Origin: UBA1444 sp964521625
GTDB taxonomy: Bacteria > Bacillota > Negativicutes > UBA1444
DNA length: 64,000 nucleotides
Assembly: GCA_964521625.1 (NCBI GenBank)
Contig: CAZFSM010000004.1
Span: 1 to 64,000 of the forward strand
Direction of reading: 5' to 3'
Part shown: positions 7,230 through 16,401 of the stretch, in pieces
How the letters are laid out: the number at the start of each line of letters is the position of its first letter
How positions within the stretch are numbered: the stretch's first letter is position 1
Notes under the pieces: model-generated
The model's input: only the letters and a program-made list of their open reading frames with translations
Told to the model about the DNA's origin: nothing
Database searches by the model: none
Translations under genes and position numbers: made by a program

Positions 7230-8474
7230 TCACTTTTTATTCTTCGCCAATTTATGTTTTACCGCCGCCAACTCTTCCAGCATTGCCGGACGACGCGGAT
7301 ATTTCGCAGCCAGACAGTCAATTAGCCCGACCGCTTGTTCTTTGACACCTACTGCAGCATAGTCTTTGAGCATCCGGCAAACTTGCCGGTATTTTCGCCT
7401 GTCGGTTGCCGCCTGCGCTTCTTCCGTGATACAAGCTTCGAACACGGCGTATGTGTCCGCTGCAAAGCGAGTCGCCAATTGTTTGCCGTAGTGAAAAACA
7501 AAGCTCGGATGCTGTTTCACTATTGCCAACAGCTTTTCCAGCTCGCCTTCCTGCGCTAGAAGCGATGCGTATTCATGCGCTAGAAGTTTCTCGGACAATT
7601 CTTGCCAGAGCGACTCGCGCCGTTCTTCCCAAACGCCTTGCTGGATATAATAATCCTTTATCTTGTGGAAATAAGCCGTGTCGCGCTGCAGCAAGATCAA
7701 GCGAAGGATTTCATGCAGGTGTTCCTGTTGATTAGTTGCTGCATACAACCGCTCCAGGTAATAGGCCCAAGGTGTTCGTCGGTTATAATCGCCTCGTATG
7801 TTCTCTCGCAGCGCTTCACGACAAAGCTTCTCCACCCGCAGATAATGTTTGGCGTCAAGCGCTTTTTCAACCGCCAGCATTCGCATTTCCGGTGCATCGA
7901 TATGTTCCATCAGATAACGTTCCGCTGCTTCCGCGCCTTCCAGCCGTTCCACCAGCGCGTGCGTGATCAACAGTTCATCCGAATATGGCTTCCCATTATA
8001 TAAAGTCCCTAATAACGGAAAAATCTCTTTAATCCTCTTGGCCTGTTTTTGTTCCCGAACAAAATGAACCGCCGACTTCAGCAGTTCATAACCCTGATCC
8101 GGCCACTCCTGGAAGGCTTTGTTTTTTGCCGCTTTGACAATGCTGTCGAAGAAATATGAGCAATCTTCTTCATCAGCTGCCTGACACAGTTTTTCGATGC
8201 CCTCCAGGCAAAACTCGATCACATCGGTCGCCGCACCGGACGAGGTATCGGCATGCGAAAGCAGCTTCATCATCCGTAGCAAAACAAGCATAAAGATATC
8301 AAAAGCCAGCCTTTTGTCAACACATCGCTCATTTCCCTCGAGGATAGAAAACATCTCCGTGCAAATCCGGTTGCAACCGCCATAGGGGATAAAACCACGA
8401 TCCGAGTTGCGCCGAAGGGCCTCCGTCATGAGATCTCTTATTTCTGATAATCGTTGGTTATGATCGTCTGTCAT
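7230..8474 (-). CDS. Alpha-helical repeat protein of unknown function
   Basis: About 414 residues, nearly all predicted helix, rich in Leu, Ala, Glu and Tyr, with TPR/HEAT-like spacing (for example AVEKALDAKHYLRVEKLCRE and LHEILRLILLQRDTAYFHKI). It resembles the helical C-terminal part of SWIM zinc-finger proteins, but no SWIM motif (CxCx..CxH) is present, so it may be a free-standing or shortened relative. No signal peptide or membrane segment is visible. I place the start at the ATG at 8474 just after GAGGTG; an ATG 15 bases upstream is also possible. Confidence 0.6.
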   Translation of the reverse strand: MTDDHNQRLSEIRDLMTEALRRNSDRGFIPYGGCNRICTEMFSILEGNERCVDKRLAFDIFMLVLLRMMKLLSHADTSSGAATDVIEFCLEGIEKLCQAADEEDCSYFFDSIVKAAKNKAFQEWPDQGYELLKSAVHFVREQKQAKRIKEIFPLLGTLYNGKPYSDELLITHALVERLEGAEAAERYLMEHIDAPEMRMLAVEKALDAKHYLRVEKLCREALRENIRGDYNRRTPWAYYLERLYAATNQQEHLHEILRLILLQRDTAYFHKIKDYYIQQGVWEERRESLWQELSEKLLAHEYASLLAQEGELEKLLAIVKQHPSFVFHYGKQLATRFAADTYAVFEACITEEAQAATDRRKYRQVCRMLKDYAAVGVKEQAVGLIDCLAAKYPRRPAMLEELAAVKHKLAKNKK

Positions 8475-8511
8475 ACGCACCTCATGCATGTTGATCCAGG
8501 CTTATTATTTT

Positions 8512-8536
8512 AACCCCATCGAATTCGACGGGGTTT
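8512..8536. other. Hairpin AACCCC..GGGGTT
   Basis: AACCCCATCGAA and TTCGACGGGGTT pair at 11 of 12 positions. There is only a short T run on the plus side. It could be a plus-strand terminator or part of the leader of the minus-strand gene starting at 8474. Confidence 0.4.
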
Positions 8537-8574
8537 CCTGTCCGACGCTCTAATCACTCCCGATTATACTTTAG

Positions 8575-8611
8575 TTTTATTATCATTTAAATGATGTAAA
8601 TGATAATAAAA
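8575..8611. repeat. Perfect 15-base AT-rich inverted repeat
   Basis: TTTTATTATCATTTA (8575-8589) and its exact complement (8597-8611) flank the 7-base centre AATGATG. There is no GC stem or T tract typical of a terminator. The size and symmetry fit a dimeric-regulator operator, but no adjacent promoter was identified. The rest of 8,475-8,755 shows nothing recognisable. Confidence 0.7.
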
Positions 8612-8755
8612 CCTTATTGTTTGCACAACCACCCATGCCAGCCAACTCGTCCAGCATCGATATGTTCCAGTTCTATTGCTCTATGGTTGACTGTCGCAGC
8701 GTTTATAGAGAGACTCCGCACTAACCAATTTATAAACAAACTTTAAACAAGCTTT

Positions 8756-9286
8756 CTACCTGCTTTTCAAAAAATCTGAGAAAGTAGCTGTTGGCAGTAG
8801 TCTTTGCCGCCGAATCATATTGCGCCAAATGTGATTTCCGCGTTCTTCGTCAATAAAACCTTGGCTTAAAGCCGATACCATTATATCGCACGTGGTTATA
8901 TGCTCAAGCCCAAACTTTTCAACGTATATCATGACATCTCTCAAGTTATTGCTGGCGACAATACCGCTGTTGACTTTTGCTAATGCTAAAGCGGCTGCCT
9001 CCCCCTTTCCTATTAGCCTTTCCCCTTCGGGTGGAGAGATTGCCAACTCATGGTAAAGTTCATATTCTTCAGTGCTTAACAATATCTCGCTTCGAACAAT
9101 TTTTCCCGCTCCATGCAGCGCATCAAGTTTTGCCTTGATATGCGGTATGCTCGGATGTGAAAGTTCATCAAACACCTGCTTAGGCAAAACAATTTTCCCT
9201 GGGTATAGCTGTAACAGCAAGTTTTCTTGACCAACCCATAAAAAAGACGACAAGCAATCGGTATCAAAGAACAATCGGTCAGTCAT
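8756..9286 (-). CDS. PIN-domain protein (putative RNase)
   Basis: A 176-residue PIN-like protein. Acidic residues of the fold are in place: FFDTDCL near the N-terminus, GKGEAAALALA in the middle and SNNLRDV plus TTCDIM further on. It should cleave RNA with Mg or Mn ions if active. It is the last gene of a three-gene unit with an HTH regulator and an ImmA/IrrE-type peptidase, and its ATG at 9286 overlaps the peptidase stop by 8 bases; the frame is open to an in-frame ATG at 9307. The operon suggests a toxin or stress effector under control of the two upstream genes, which is inference from layout. Confidence 0.75.
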   Translation of the reverse strand: MTDRLFFDTDCLSSFLWVGQENLLLQLYPGKIVLPKQVFDELSHPSIPHIKAKLDALHGAGKIVRSEILLSTEEYELYHELAISPPEGERLIGKGEAAALALAKVNSGIVASNNLRDVMIYVEKFGLEHITTCDIMVSALSQGFIDEERGNHIWRNMIRRQRLLPTATFSDFLKSR

Positions 9287-10037
9287 AATGTTCTTCTTCG
9301 TCATCATTTAGGCCAAATACAATATCACTTCGAAACGCGTCCAGCAATAACTCTTCATACTTGCCGTTTGACACCAGATCCTTCGCCTTAAGTTCCTGGG
9401 CAAGCGCCACATATCGCCCCAGCGTATTGTATTGCTTTTCCTTCGCTGTTGGGATATATAGTGTGGCATCAAACCCCATTTTCAATGCAGAAGCAATGAT
9501 CCCTTGCCTCATCGGCGCTGCTTGTTCCTGCGTTAAATAACCATTAGACACCAACCGTTTTAATGTCGCTTGGCGGCTCAGTCCATAGTATTGCTCAATA
9601 CGGACAACATCATTCACATCAAGTTCAAGTTTCTTTTTCTTCAGGCGATTTTTTATATAGTCTGCCACCGAATCATGGGGTGCCAAAAAATAAGAAGCAA
9701 AAAGGTCTGCTTCGATTTCCTGTGGATCTCTAACGTTATCGAGGTCTTTAGCGCACAAAACACCCTTGAGTTGTTCATGGAAAAACACATGGCATAACTC
9801 GTGGGCTGCCGTGAAGCGCTGACGCCCATGTGTTAAATTGGAATTGATCGCGATTAATTTATTACCGTTATCACGAATACACGCTCCACTAATTCTGTCA
9901 CTCATAGGGTAAAACACAACGGTCAAATCATCTGTGTTGCCCAAGATTGAAAAAATGTCGACGGGTGAATAGCTGTCTTCACCCAATTGCCTGCGCAAGC
10001 TTAGTGCATCGGAACTAATTTCGACGGGGTCCTTCAT
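9279..10037 (-). CDS. ImmA/IrrE-family metallopeptidase
   Basis: A 252-residue protein with the zinc-peptidase motif HELCH in TAAHELCHVFFHEQ (about residues 79-92) and a downstream acidic ligand in PQEIEADLFASYFL. The family includes ImmA of ICEBs1, which cleaves a HTH repressor encoded beside it. Here the HTH gene lies immediately upstream with a 4-base ATGA overlap, so the probable substrate is that repressor. The C-terminal half (about residues 135-250) has a helical region and no known domain. It is translationally coupled to both neighbours. Confidence 0.88.
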   Translation of the reverse strand: MKDPVEISSDALSLRRQLGEDSYSPVDIFSILGNTDDLTVVFYPMSDRISGACIRDNGNKLIAINSNLTHGRQRFTAAHELCHVFFHEQLKGVLCAKDLDNVRDPQEIEADLFASYFLAPHDSVADYIKNRLKKKKLELDVNDVVRIEQYYGLSRQATLKRLVSNGYLTQEQAAPMRQGIIASALKMGFDATLYIPTAKEKQYNTLGRYVALAQELKAKDLVSNGKYEELLLDAFRSDIVFGLNDDEEEHYD

Positions 10038-10378
10038 GCTCTATCACCAGCTACTAAGGTAGACATATAGCGCAAATTCAAAGCAAGTTTGTTCATCACT
10101 GCTAACGCTTCCAAATCTGCTGTGTCTATCCCATTTGCTCGCAAAGCAAAAGGAATGGGGCAATGTTCAACACTTTCGCTGGTAAAAACGGCCATGGAGC
10201 AGCCAAACAGGTTCGCCAATTTCTCAAGCATATCTGCGCTAAATTGCCGTTCGTCTTTTTCGCACTTCGAAATATAACTCTGATCAACTTTCAGATATTC
10301 AGCTATTTGGCTTTGGTTCAGTCCATACTGACCACGCAATTCTTTAACTTTCTTGCCGACTAACTCAAAATTCAACAT
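10034..10378 (-). CDS. XRE-family HTH regulator
   Basis: A 114-residue cro/C1-type regulator with the HTH in LRGQYGLNQSQIAEYLKVDQ through SYISKCEKDERQFS (about residues 13-50). The C-terminal half is a short helical region of unknown use. The ATG at 10378 sits at good distance from GAGG; two further ATGs lie 3 and 9 bases upstream. It is the first gene of the HTH-peptidase-PIN unit, and a long inverted repeat 37 bases upstream is its likely operator. Confidence 0.85.
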   Translation of the reverse strand: MLNFELVGKKVKELRGQYGLNQSQIAEYLKVDQSYISKCEKDERQFSADMLEKLANLFGCSMAVFTSESVEHCPIPFALRANGIDTADLEALAVMNKLALNLRYMSTLVAGDRA

Positions 10379-10414
10379 CATCCTCACCTCTTGATAAAAG
10401 TATATGTTTTTAAA

Positions 10415-10452
10415 GTCATAAAATCAATACAAATATTAATTAATTTTATGAC
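10415..10452. promoter_or_regulatory. Candidate operator of the HTH-ImmA-PIN operon
   Basis: GTCATAAAAT (10415-10424) and ATTTTATGAC (10443-10452) are perfect inverted copies separated by 18 AT-rich bases, with further partial symmetry inwards. The position just upstream of the HTH gene fits autoregulation by the HTH protein. Confidence 0.6.
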
Positions 10453-11019
10453 AAAGATGTTGATGCTGTTTTTCAATAACGGTTCCTGTACGGCTTGAAC
10501 GGAATACTCGAGACAAGCTGCGCCGTTCCAGGGAAAAATCACTTCGGCCAGGCCAAGTTTCCGTGTGTGAAACAAGCCAAACAGCCGGCACAATACTATT
10601 CGCCGCAGTTATCAGCGGCCTTAAAAACGATCCTGGAGCGTTTCGGTTTTGTCAAATTCAGTGGATTATCACGCATCCAACCAATAAAATCTTTGATACG
10701 AACCACTCGAATATTTCTTTCGTCATCGGATGCGCCACTCCAGTTTAAATGATCATCGACAAGCTATTGACCTTCTGCTCAACTGACGCACGATCCACTA
10801 CCTCTGCCAACCTTGATATGCCAGCGCTCGAAGCCTTTGTTTGACCAGCGGCGGTAACAAATCGCAGATAACATTAATGACTTCGATCGAATGGCGAGAA
10901 TAGTCTTGTTTTGCAATAATTCATAACGCGATTTATTATTCTCGCCCATCATAATTTCACTCCTCAACGCGGTCCGTTTAAGACATCTGCTCGATGATAC
11001 ACCTCTGATTTTTTCATGA
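10453..11019. other. 570-base stretch without a recognisable gene
   Basis: Several short frames on the minus strand look protein-like but are broken by stops and frame changes (for example NIRVVRIKDFIGWMRDNP near 10,650-10,710 and EVINVICDLLPPLVKQRLRA near 10,815-10,875), which suggests a decayed gene. One 57-codon ORF with a good ribosome site is listed separately. Confidence 0.5.
10779..10952 (-). CDS. Short ORF, probably a gene remnant
   Basis: A 57-residue ORF (starts MMGENNKSRYELLQNKTI) preceded by GAGGAG 7 bases before the ATG. After about residue 24 another frame becomes more protein-like, so it looks like the start of a gene broken by a frameshift. No family is recognised. Confidence 0.25.
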   Translation of the reverse strand: MMGENNKSRYELLQNKTILAIRSKSLMLSAICYRRWSNKGFERWHIKVGRGSGSCVS

Positions 11020-14000
11020 TTATTTCAAGTCACCGAATGTTGCCGCCAATAATTCATCGAGTTTCCCCGCCTTGACAGCAGGCCTGGTATCAACATTTTT
11101 GAAATTCTTACGACTGATCCTGTTTTCCGTATCAAAACTAAAAATATAATTCGTCGCAATGTGATAAATGATATCGCTGGGAGCAAGCCCATACAGCTGC
11201 TTTTCGAGGATGTGCTTTAACCGCTCGTCGTTATCCGGTATATTCTTTTTCATTACCGGGTTGTTGAAGAGGCGCTTCACCAATTCGGTGATATAAAGTC
11301 CGGACTTCATGAATAAATCAATAAAAGTCTTGTCTGGATCTTCAAATACATGCGGATCTTCATCCTCCAGTTTTTGCACCATCATCTTTACCACTCGTTT
11401 CGGCGTGAAAATCTGATTAGTCTCCTGTGGAGGAATATAATTGAAAACATCCTCTTCATGAGATTCATCAAAATAATCTGCTAGCTTTTCTCGTATATTC
11501 AAGAATTCTTGTATCGATTCATTGAATACTATTTCGTTGAACAGTCCGCCGCCAAAAGATTTCTCTTCACCGGTTTTTTCGTCAATATATAACCCGCCAT
11601 CTCGCAAGAATCGGAACTGCTCCTCCGTGATCCCAGTCACTTCTAAAAATACTTCTTCAGGAGTATAGTTGTCAAAGTTGCCGAGCTTTGTATCTCGGTC
11701 CCCATATGCCATCAGGAAACTCGGAATTGTCCGCGCAAATCCACGAAGATGGCTGCGGACCTCTTCTTCTTTTGAATCCTTATTCTTCTCCGCCTTGATC
11801 CTGGCTTGTTCCTCAACATGTATAGTCTTCTGTTCTTCAATGGTTTCTCTGATTGTTTCGTTGAGGTTCTTGGTAAGCTCAGCTTGCAATCTATCAAATT
11901 CCGCTTGCTGTTTCGCTTCTATCTCCTCGATAGCCGAATCGAGTTCGTCTTCCCCGAACGACTTCTTTGCAACCTTAATTTCCTCGATAGCCTTCTGCTT
12001 GATCTCAAACTGTTTTCGGTAATTATCATTTTCGACCTTCGTTACTTTTTCGGTAATAGCATCTTTGAGCTTTTTTTCAATCTTATCTGCTTGCGCATTT
12101 GTCAACTCGAAACCAGTTTTGACTGTGTCCACAATGATCGGTTTCGCTAAGCCCATTGCAACATCAACAATCTTGGCGGTGACATTCTGCGGAACATGAT
12201 ATTTTGATGGCACCTCCGCGAAGGACTGTTCAATGGCTTCTGTTAAAGGCGAGATATCGTATACTTTAGCACCAAACAGTTCGTTGTGCTTGTTTATCAC
12301 AGTCTCAGGCGGCACTACCACGTTACCTTCTTCATCAACTTCTATCCCTGTCAAGTCAACAGCGGTGGTAGACAAATTCTTTTTCCCTTGCTTTTCGACA
12401 GGAAGCCCGCTTAAGATACCATCGACGATCTCTTTTGGCAAAGCGAATATTCCAGAAATATTGGCAAATAACAAGTTGCTCATAAACCCACGCTTGACGA
12501 CCTCTGTCGCCAGTATGATTCGCGGAATTGTGAGTACCTGGGTTGCATCCAAAGGCACCATTGTTCCTTGTTCATCCTCGCCGATGACAGGAAAGAAATT
12601 AAGCAGTCTTTTGATATTCGCCGTGCGATCCTTATCGCCAACGTGACCATCACCAACCAGCTTGTTTGCAAACTCATCGAACATCACTAAGGTACGGTCA
12701 GGCGCAAAGTCGAAAATATAGGCGTTTTCTTTTTTGTAGTATTTGCCGTTTTTCTCGTAGTGATAAGGGTTCTGAGCCCGGAAAGCTGCTTGCATATATA
12801 AAGCCGGACTGGATACATTGCTCAACATCATCACCGCTGTCCATTCGGGAATGGTCACTCCGGTGGTAAGCTGCCCGACACTGATCGTGATTGTGTACTC
12901 ATTTTTGGCAATAGCCCGACACACCTTGTCGTAACTCTTTTCATTTGAAACAAAATCCTCTGATTCTTCGGCCAGATCTTTACCGTCGCCAGCCGCGATT
13001 ATTATTTTGTGGTGCATGAACGCCGCATCATCACCGAGCAGTTTTGCCAAAGCCTTTGCGCTGGCAACTCTGTCGAGGAGCCAGAACGTGTGCTTAAGTT
13101 CCTTTCTCAGGGCAGGCGTTGAGAATGGATATTTTTCGTTTTTAGTTAATCTTTCCAGCCACTTCTTGACGTCCTTTTCGTGTTTGAAAGTAGTCTTCCC
13201 GTCTTCGACAGAGAAAAACTCATTGAGATCAAAGGCGAAATCATAAGTGGTTTCTCCTATGGTCTGTCCTTCAAGCAACTTCTCCTCAATCATCGCGGAG
13301 AGCTGGAATGTGAACATGTTGAGCCGGGGCAATACCCCATAAGGATTGCTGCCCTTATCGTAGTCCCAGTTTCCCTTTTTCTCTTGCTCGTCGGCATATG
13401 ACCAGTTATATATTTGCGCCGCGCTGAATTTGCTATTTGCTATGGCCTTAAAGGGAGTGCCGGACATATGCAGCGTGAATTTCCGTATTATTCTTGAGAA
13501 CGCCCAATCGGTCTTTGATGTATCCACCCCTTCATGCGCCTCATCAACCACGAGCAGATCCCAGTTGGTTCCGGCTACCCACTGGAGCTTTCCAATGTAG
13601 CCGCCAAAAGAAATCGACCCCTTCAAATCCTGAAGACTCACAAAACATATTTGCTTTAGGCCGCTGCAATCTACACTGTTAGAATTAAATATTTCTAGAT
13701 ACTCTTCTCGTGATAACGCGCCTGAATTTTTGAGGGAATCGGTTCCGGAAATAAAATACATATCGGGTTCTTGCCATTTGATAAATTTCACAAAATCGTC
13801 ATACCATGAATTTGCAATCGCCGGACGATTGGTGACGATCAGGACACGGCTAAAACCGCCCTTGCGGATGAAATCATAACTCGCCAGGGTCTTGCCAAAA
13901 CGCGGCTTTGCGTTCCACAGAAAATCCGCAGGCTTCTTCCCGGATTTCATATAGGCAAGTGTTCGCTCAACAGCATCGGCTTGTTCATCCCGGAGCTGGT

Positions 14001-14400
14001 ACTGTGTCCCTTGGGCAGGAGATTGTATATGGCTGTAATCTTTGAATACGAATTTCTTAAACAGCTCTTCAGATAGCTTCTCTTTTCCCGCGCCAAAATT
14101 AAACCACTCGGATGGACGCCCCGAGTTCTGAAATTTGCCCCGTTCTATACCGCATTGCGCCAAATACCAATGAAAATCATCATCGGTAAAATACTCACCG
14201 CCGTCATATCGTGCATCGTGCGACCAGAGCAATTCGTACTTTGTATCGGCAGTATGCGTCTGCTCCTTGATACGCTTCTCAGCCTCGCGATCTGTATAGC
14301 CAATCTTGACCCAACCTTTTTTTGACGCATCATTCGGAGTGGTGTAAGCGTAGATAGTAGGGTTTGTTTGATCAATGGCTTTAATTTTAGTACTGACCAT
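11020..14400 (-). CDS. Large restriction-type protein: GIY-YIG-like nuclease + helicase + MTase-like tail
   Basis: 1,126 residues. The N-terminus looks like a T5orf172/GIY-YIG nuclease: TIYAYTTP and GWVKIGYT (about residues 15-37), an Arg in AEKRIKEQ and a Glu in GGEYF. A superfamily 2 helicase follows: YQLRDEQADAVE, Walker A-like KPRFGKTLAS (about 170), VVDEAHEG (about 275), MSGTPF and QAAFRAQNP. Residues about 780-890 are a charged coiled coil. The tail (about 1,010-1,126) copies the start of adenine methyltransferases: QIFTPKRVVKMMVQKL, then FIDLFMKSGLYI where motif I is expected, then KQLYGLAP. It overlaps the methyltransferase gene upstream by 1 base. The likely role is the motor/nuclease subunit of a restriction-modification system. 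Confidence 0.75.
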   Translation of the reverse strand: MVSTKIKAIDQTNPTIYAYTTPNDASKKGWVKIGYTDREAEKRIKEQTHTADTKYELLWSHDARYDGGEYFTDDDFHWYLAQCGIERGKFQNSGRPSEWFNFGAGKEKLSEELFKKFVFKDYSHIQSPAQGTQYQLRDEQADAVERTLAYMKSGKKPADFLWNAKPRFGKTLASYDFIRKGGFSRVLIVTNRPAIANSWYDDFVKFIKWQEPDMYFISGTDSLKNSGALSREEYLEIFNSNSVDCSGLKQICFVSLQDLKGSISFGGYIGKLQWVAGTNWDLLVVDEAHEGVDTSKTDWAFSRIIRKFTLHMSGTPFKAIANSKFSAAQIYNWSYADEQEKKGNWDYDKGSNPYGVLPRLNMFTFQLSAMIEEKLLEGQTIGETTYDFAFDLNEFFSVEDGKTTFKHEKDVKKWLERLTKNEKYPFSTPALRKELKHTFWLLDRVASAKALAKLLGDDAAFMHHKIIIAAGDGKDLAEESEDFVSNEKSYDKVCRAIAKNEYTITISVGQLTTGVTIPEWTAVMMLSNVSSPALYMQAAFRAQNPYHYEKNGKYYKKENAYIFDFAPDRTLVMFDEFANKLVGDGHVGDKDRTANIKRLLNFFPVIGEDEQGTMVPLDATQVLTIPRIILATEVVKRGFMSNLLFANISGIFALPKEIVDGILSGLPVEKQGKKNLSTTAVDLTGIEVDEEGNVVVPPETVINKHNELFGAKVYDISPLTEAIEQSFAEVPSKYHVPQNVTAKIVDVAMGLAKPIIVDTVKTGFELTNAQADKIEKKLKDAITEKVTKVENDNYRKQFEIKQKAIEEIKVAKKSFGEDELDSAIEEIEAKQQAEFDRLQAELTKNLNETIRETIEEQKTIHVEEQARIKAEKNKDSKEEEVRSHLRGFARTIPSFLMAYGDRDTKLGNFDNYTPEEVFLEVTGITEEQFRFLRDGGLYIDEKTGEEKSFGGGLFNEIVFNESIQEFLNIREKLADYFDESHEEDVFNYIPPQETNQIFTPKRVVKMMVQKLEDEDPHVFEDPDKTFIDLFMKSGLYITELVKRLFNNPVMKKNIPDNDERLKHILEKQLYGLAPSDIIYHIATNYIFSFDTENRISRKNFKNVDTRPAVKAGKLDELLAATFGDLK

Positions 14401-15455
14401 TACCCCAGCTCCTTTACATGCGATTCGATGAAAGCAATCTCAGTTTCGTCAAGTCCATATTTCTTATAAAGTTGCTGATCAATTTTGCTGATTGGCTGGG
14501 TCCAGTCGATGTCGGATGCGGTGGTGAAGTCTTGGAGGGGAACATAGCTCCATTTCTCTGAAGTATTGTCCTGTGTAACTTTTAATACCCCCAGGAGCAC
14601 CCGAGCGAATTTGGAGCATATATATTTCAGGACAGCACTGGCTTCATCTTTAGTGTCAAATGCTCCGATAGATAAGAATGTTTCTGTTGAACCTATCAAT
14701 GGAGAGCCTATTATTGGAGTACTTATCATTCTTGCGGCCGTATCTGATAATGTTCCAGATGCACCGTTAGATTTTGAGACAAACACTTTGTGCTTTTCAA
14801 GACTTTCATGCTCAGAAATATAATCACGGCGAACCCATTTATATGCACGCTTGTTGTCCAGTAGCCCCAATATTTGAATATATGTATTCTTATCGTCAGG
14901 CTTATTATCGAAAAAGATGTTACTAAACTTGTCAAACGCACTAGATTCAACCCTATACTCAGTACTCCCCTGCGCCTGAGCCCTTGCACCAGGGAAATCT
15001 CTATCAAACGTTTTAGTATAGCGATAAGCACCTCGATTATAAATAATACCGCTAAAACTATTGGGATTCGATCCCATCACCTTTTTCAGAATGCTGTTTA
15101 ATTCCTGAAATGCCGTAAATGTTCCTATAGCTCCGAAATCAGCGTCGGAATCCCGATAGGTAACAGCAACACCGCCGATAATAGCGGTATTTGAAAATAC
15201 CTTAGAGCTATCTTGCTCATAATACTCGACTTTTAAATGTTCATCTTCCAGCATCTTCTTGTTCCATGCTTTCGGAGTCGCTCCTGCATTGTAGAGAAAG
15301 CGGGCAGGCGTAATAAAGCTGACCCGTTTTGCTATCTTATAAGCTTCTTCCATAAAATGGTGATAAATTGGAGTGCTACTACTGCTATCTCCTTTCGATT
15401 CCTCTTGATATGGAGGGTTGCCAATTACGACATCAAACTTGAATTTATCCGACAT
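14400..15455 (-). CDS. Adenine methyltransferase, catalytic/target half (Eco57I-like)
   Basis: A 351-residue protein that starts directly at the catalytic motif: KFDVVIGNPPYQEE (about residues 4-17), the NPPY motif IV of N6-adenine methyltransferases. After FITPARFLYNAGATPKAW and a beta-rich middle, residues about 140-351 resemble the target-recognition half of Eco57I-type enzymes. The SAM-binding motif I is not in this protein but in the preceding gene, which overlaps by 11 bases. The ATG at 15455 is preceded by GGAGGG. The two products most likely assemble into one enzyme. Confidence 0.8.
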   Translation of the reverse strand: MSDKFKFDVVIGNPPYQEESKGDSSSSTPIYHHFMEEAYKIAKRVSFITPARFLYNAGATPKAWNKKMLEDEHLKVEYYEQDSSKVFSNTAIIGGVAVTYRDSDADFGAIGTFTAFQELNSILKKVMGSNPNSFSGIIYNRGAYRYTKTFDRDFPGARAQAQGSTEYRVESSAFDKFSNIFFDNKPDDKNTYIQILGLLDNKRAYKWVRRDYISEHESLEKHKVFVSKSNGASGTLSDTAARMISTPIIGSPLIGSTETFLSIGAFDTKDEASAVLKYICSKFARVLLGVLKVTQDNTSEKWSYVPLQDFTTASDIDWTQPISKIDQQLYKKYGLDETEIAFIESHVKELG

Positions 15456-16197
15456 TCTCTTTTTCTTCCCTCCAAGCCTGTTCAATATCAACAATCGCAT
15501 ACCGATGTAACTGCGGGGGGACTTCATTGTCGCAATTAAACAATGTGCCATTACCAAGCTGCTCTTCCGTTTCAAACAAACTGATCTGCGCACCATTGTC
15601 GTCTTGTCTCTCGTCAGCGAGCAGGGACGAGTAAGTAAAGGGCTTTCTCCGCACCTTGCAAAGCGTATCAGAAACACGTTCCCAATGACTAAAGATAATG
15701 TACTCGCCCAGTAGATTCTTGCGCGTTAGGGTATCTCCCTGCACGACATTTGCCCAGATGATCGTCTTGGCTGATTTATAAATATTTGACTGTTCAGATA
15801 CTTGGACTTTGTGTATCGTTTCGTAGTAATTGACAAATAACTCGAGCATGTTTTGCCTGGCAATAGCCAAATTGTCTTCCAAAAACTCGATGCCGTAAAT
15901 ACTTGATAGCGCCCAAAGCGCGAACAAGTCCCATTTATCTATATTGTAATTATCCGCGATAAATCGCAGTTTCATATCTTCGATAGCAAGCAAGAAGGCC
16001 CCTTCGCCCGCGCTTGGCTCAAGAAAAGTCGCATAAATATCTTCTGTTTTTTCCTTAATCCCCGGAATGGCAATCATCTTGTCAATTACCCATTGCGGCG
16101 TAAAGACTTCACCATGTTTTTGAACACGATGCTTCGATTTCATCAATACAGGGTTCTTTTTGCCTACCATATTGTCCTCGGGCTGGCTGTTTATCAT
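15445..16197 (-). CDS. Adenine methyltransferase, SAM-binding half
   Basis: A 250-residue protein with the usual start of class I adenine methyltransferases: HGEVFTPQWVIDKM (about residues 28-41), motif I TFLEPSAGEGAFLLA (about 57-71) and IYGIEFLEDNLAIAR. It ends before any NPPY motif, which opens the next gene. The break lies between fold motifs and both genes have good ribosome sites, so a naturally split enzyme is more likely than a fresh frameshift. AAAGGGG lies 9 bases before the ATG. The C-terminus ends in a charged stretch. Confidence 0.8.
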   Translation of the reverse strand: MINSQPEDNMVGKKNPVLMKSKHRVQKHGEVFTPQWVIDKMIAIPGIKEKTEDIYATFLEPSAGEGAFLLAIEDMKLRFIADNYNIDKWDLFALWALSSIYGIEFLEDNLAIARQNMLELFVNYYETIHKVQVSEQSNIYKSAKTIIWANVVQGDTLTRKNLLGEYIIFSHWERVSDTLCKVRRKPFTYSSLLADERQDDNGAQISLFETEEQLGNGTLFNCDNEVPPQLHRYAIVDIEQAWREEKENVG

Positions 16198-16401
16198 TGC
16201 TCGCCGCCCCTTTCACTTTTCTTAACATCGGACGCCACGTTTTAGTCATTCTCGCCATTAGGGATTTCATGCAGCGGGGTTACCGCCGCCCCCTCATCAA
16301 ACCATACGTACAATTGTCCCGCATAGGGATTTCCGATACCCTTCTTCCTGCAGACGATTTCATGGATTTCGTTCTTGTAACCCAATCCACGCAAAGCAAT
16401 A

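Noticed and set aside
15456..15677. N-terminal extension of 74 residues in frame with the NPPY methyltransferase half.
   Set aside because: It is the shifted frame of the upstream methyltransferase half; the ATG at 15455 has its own ribosome site.
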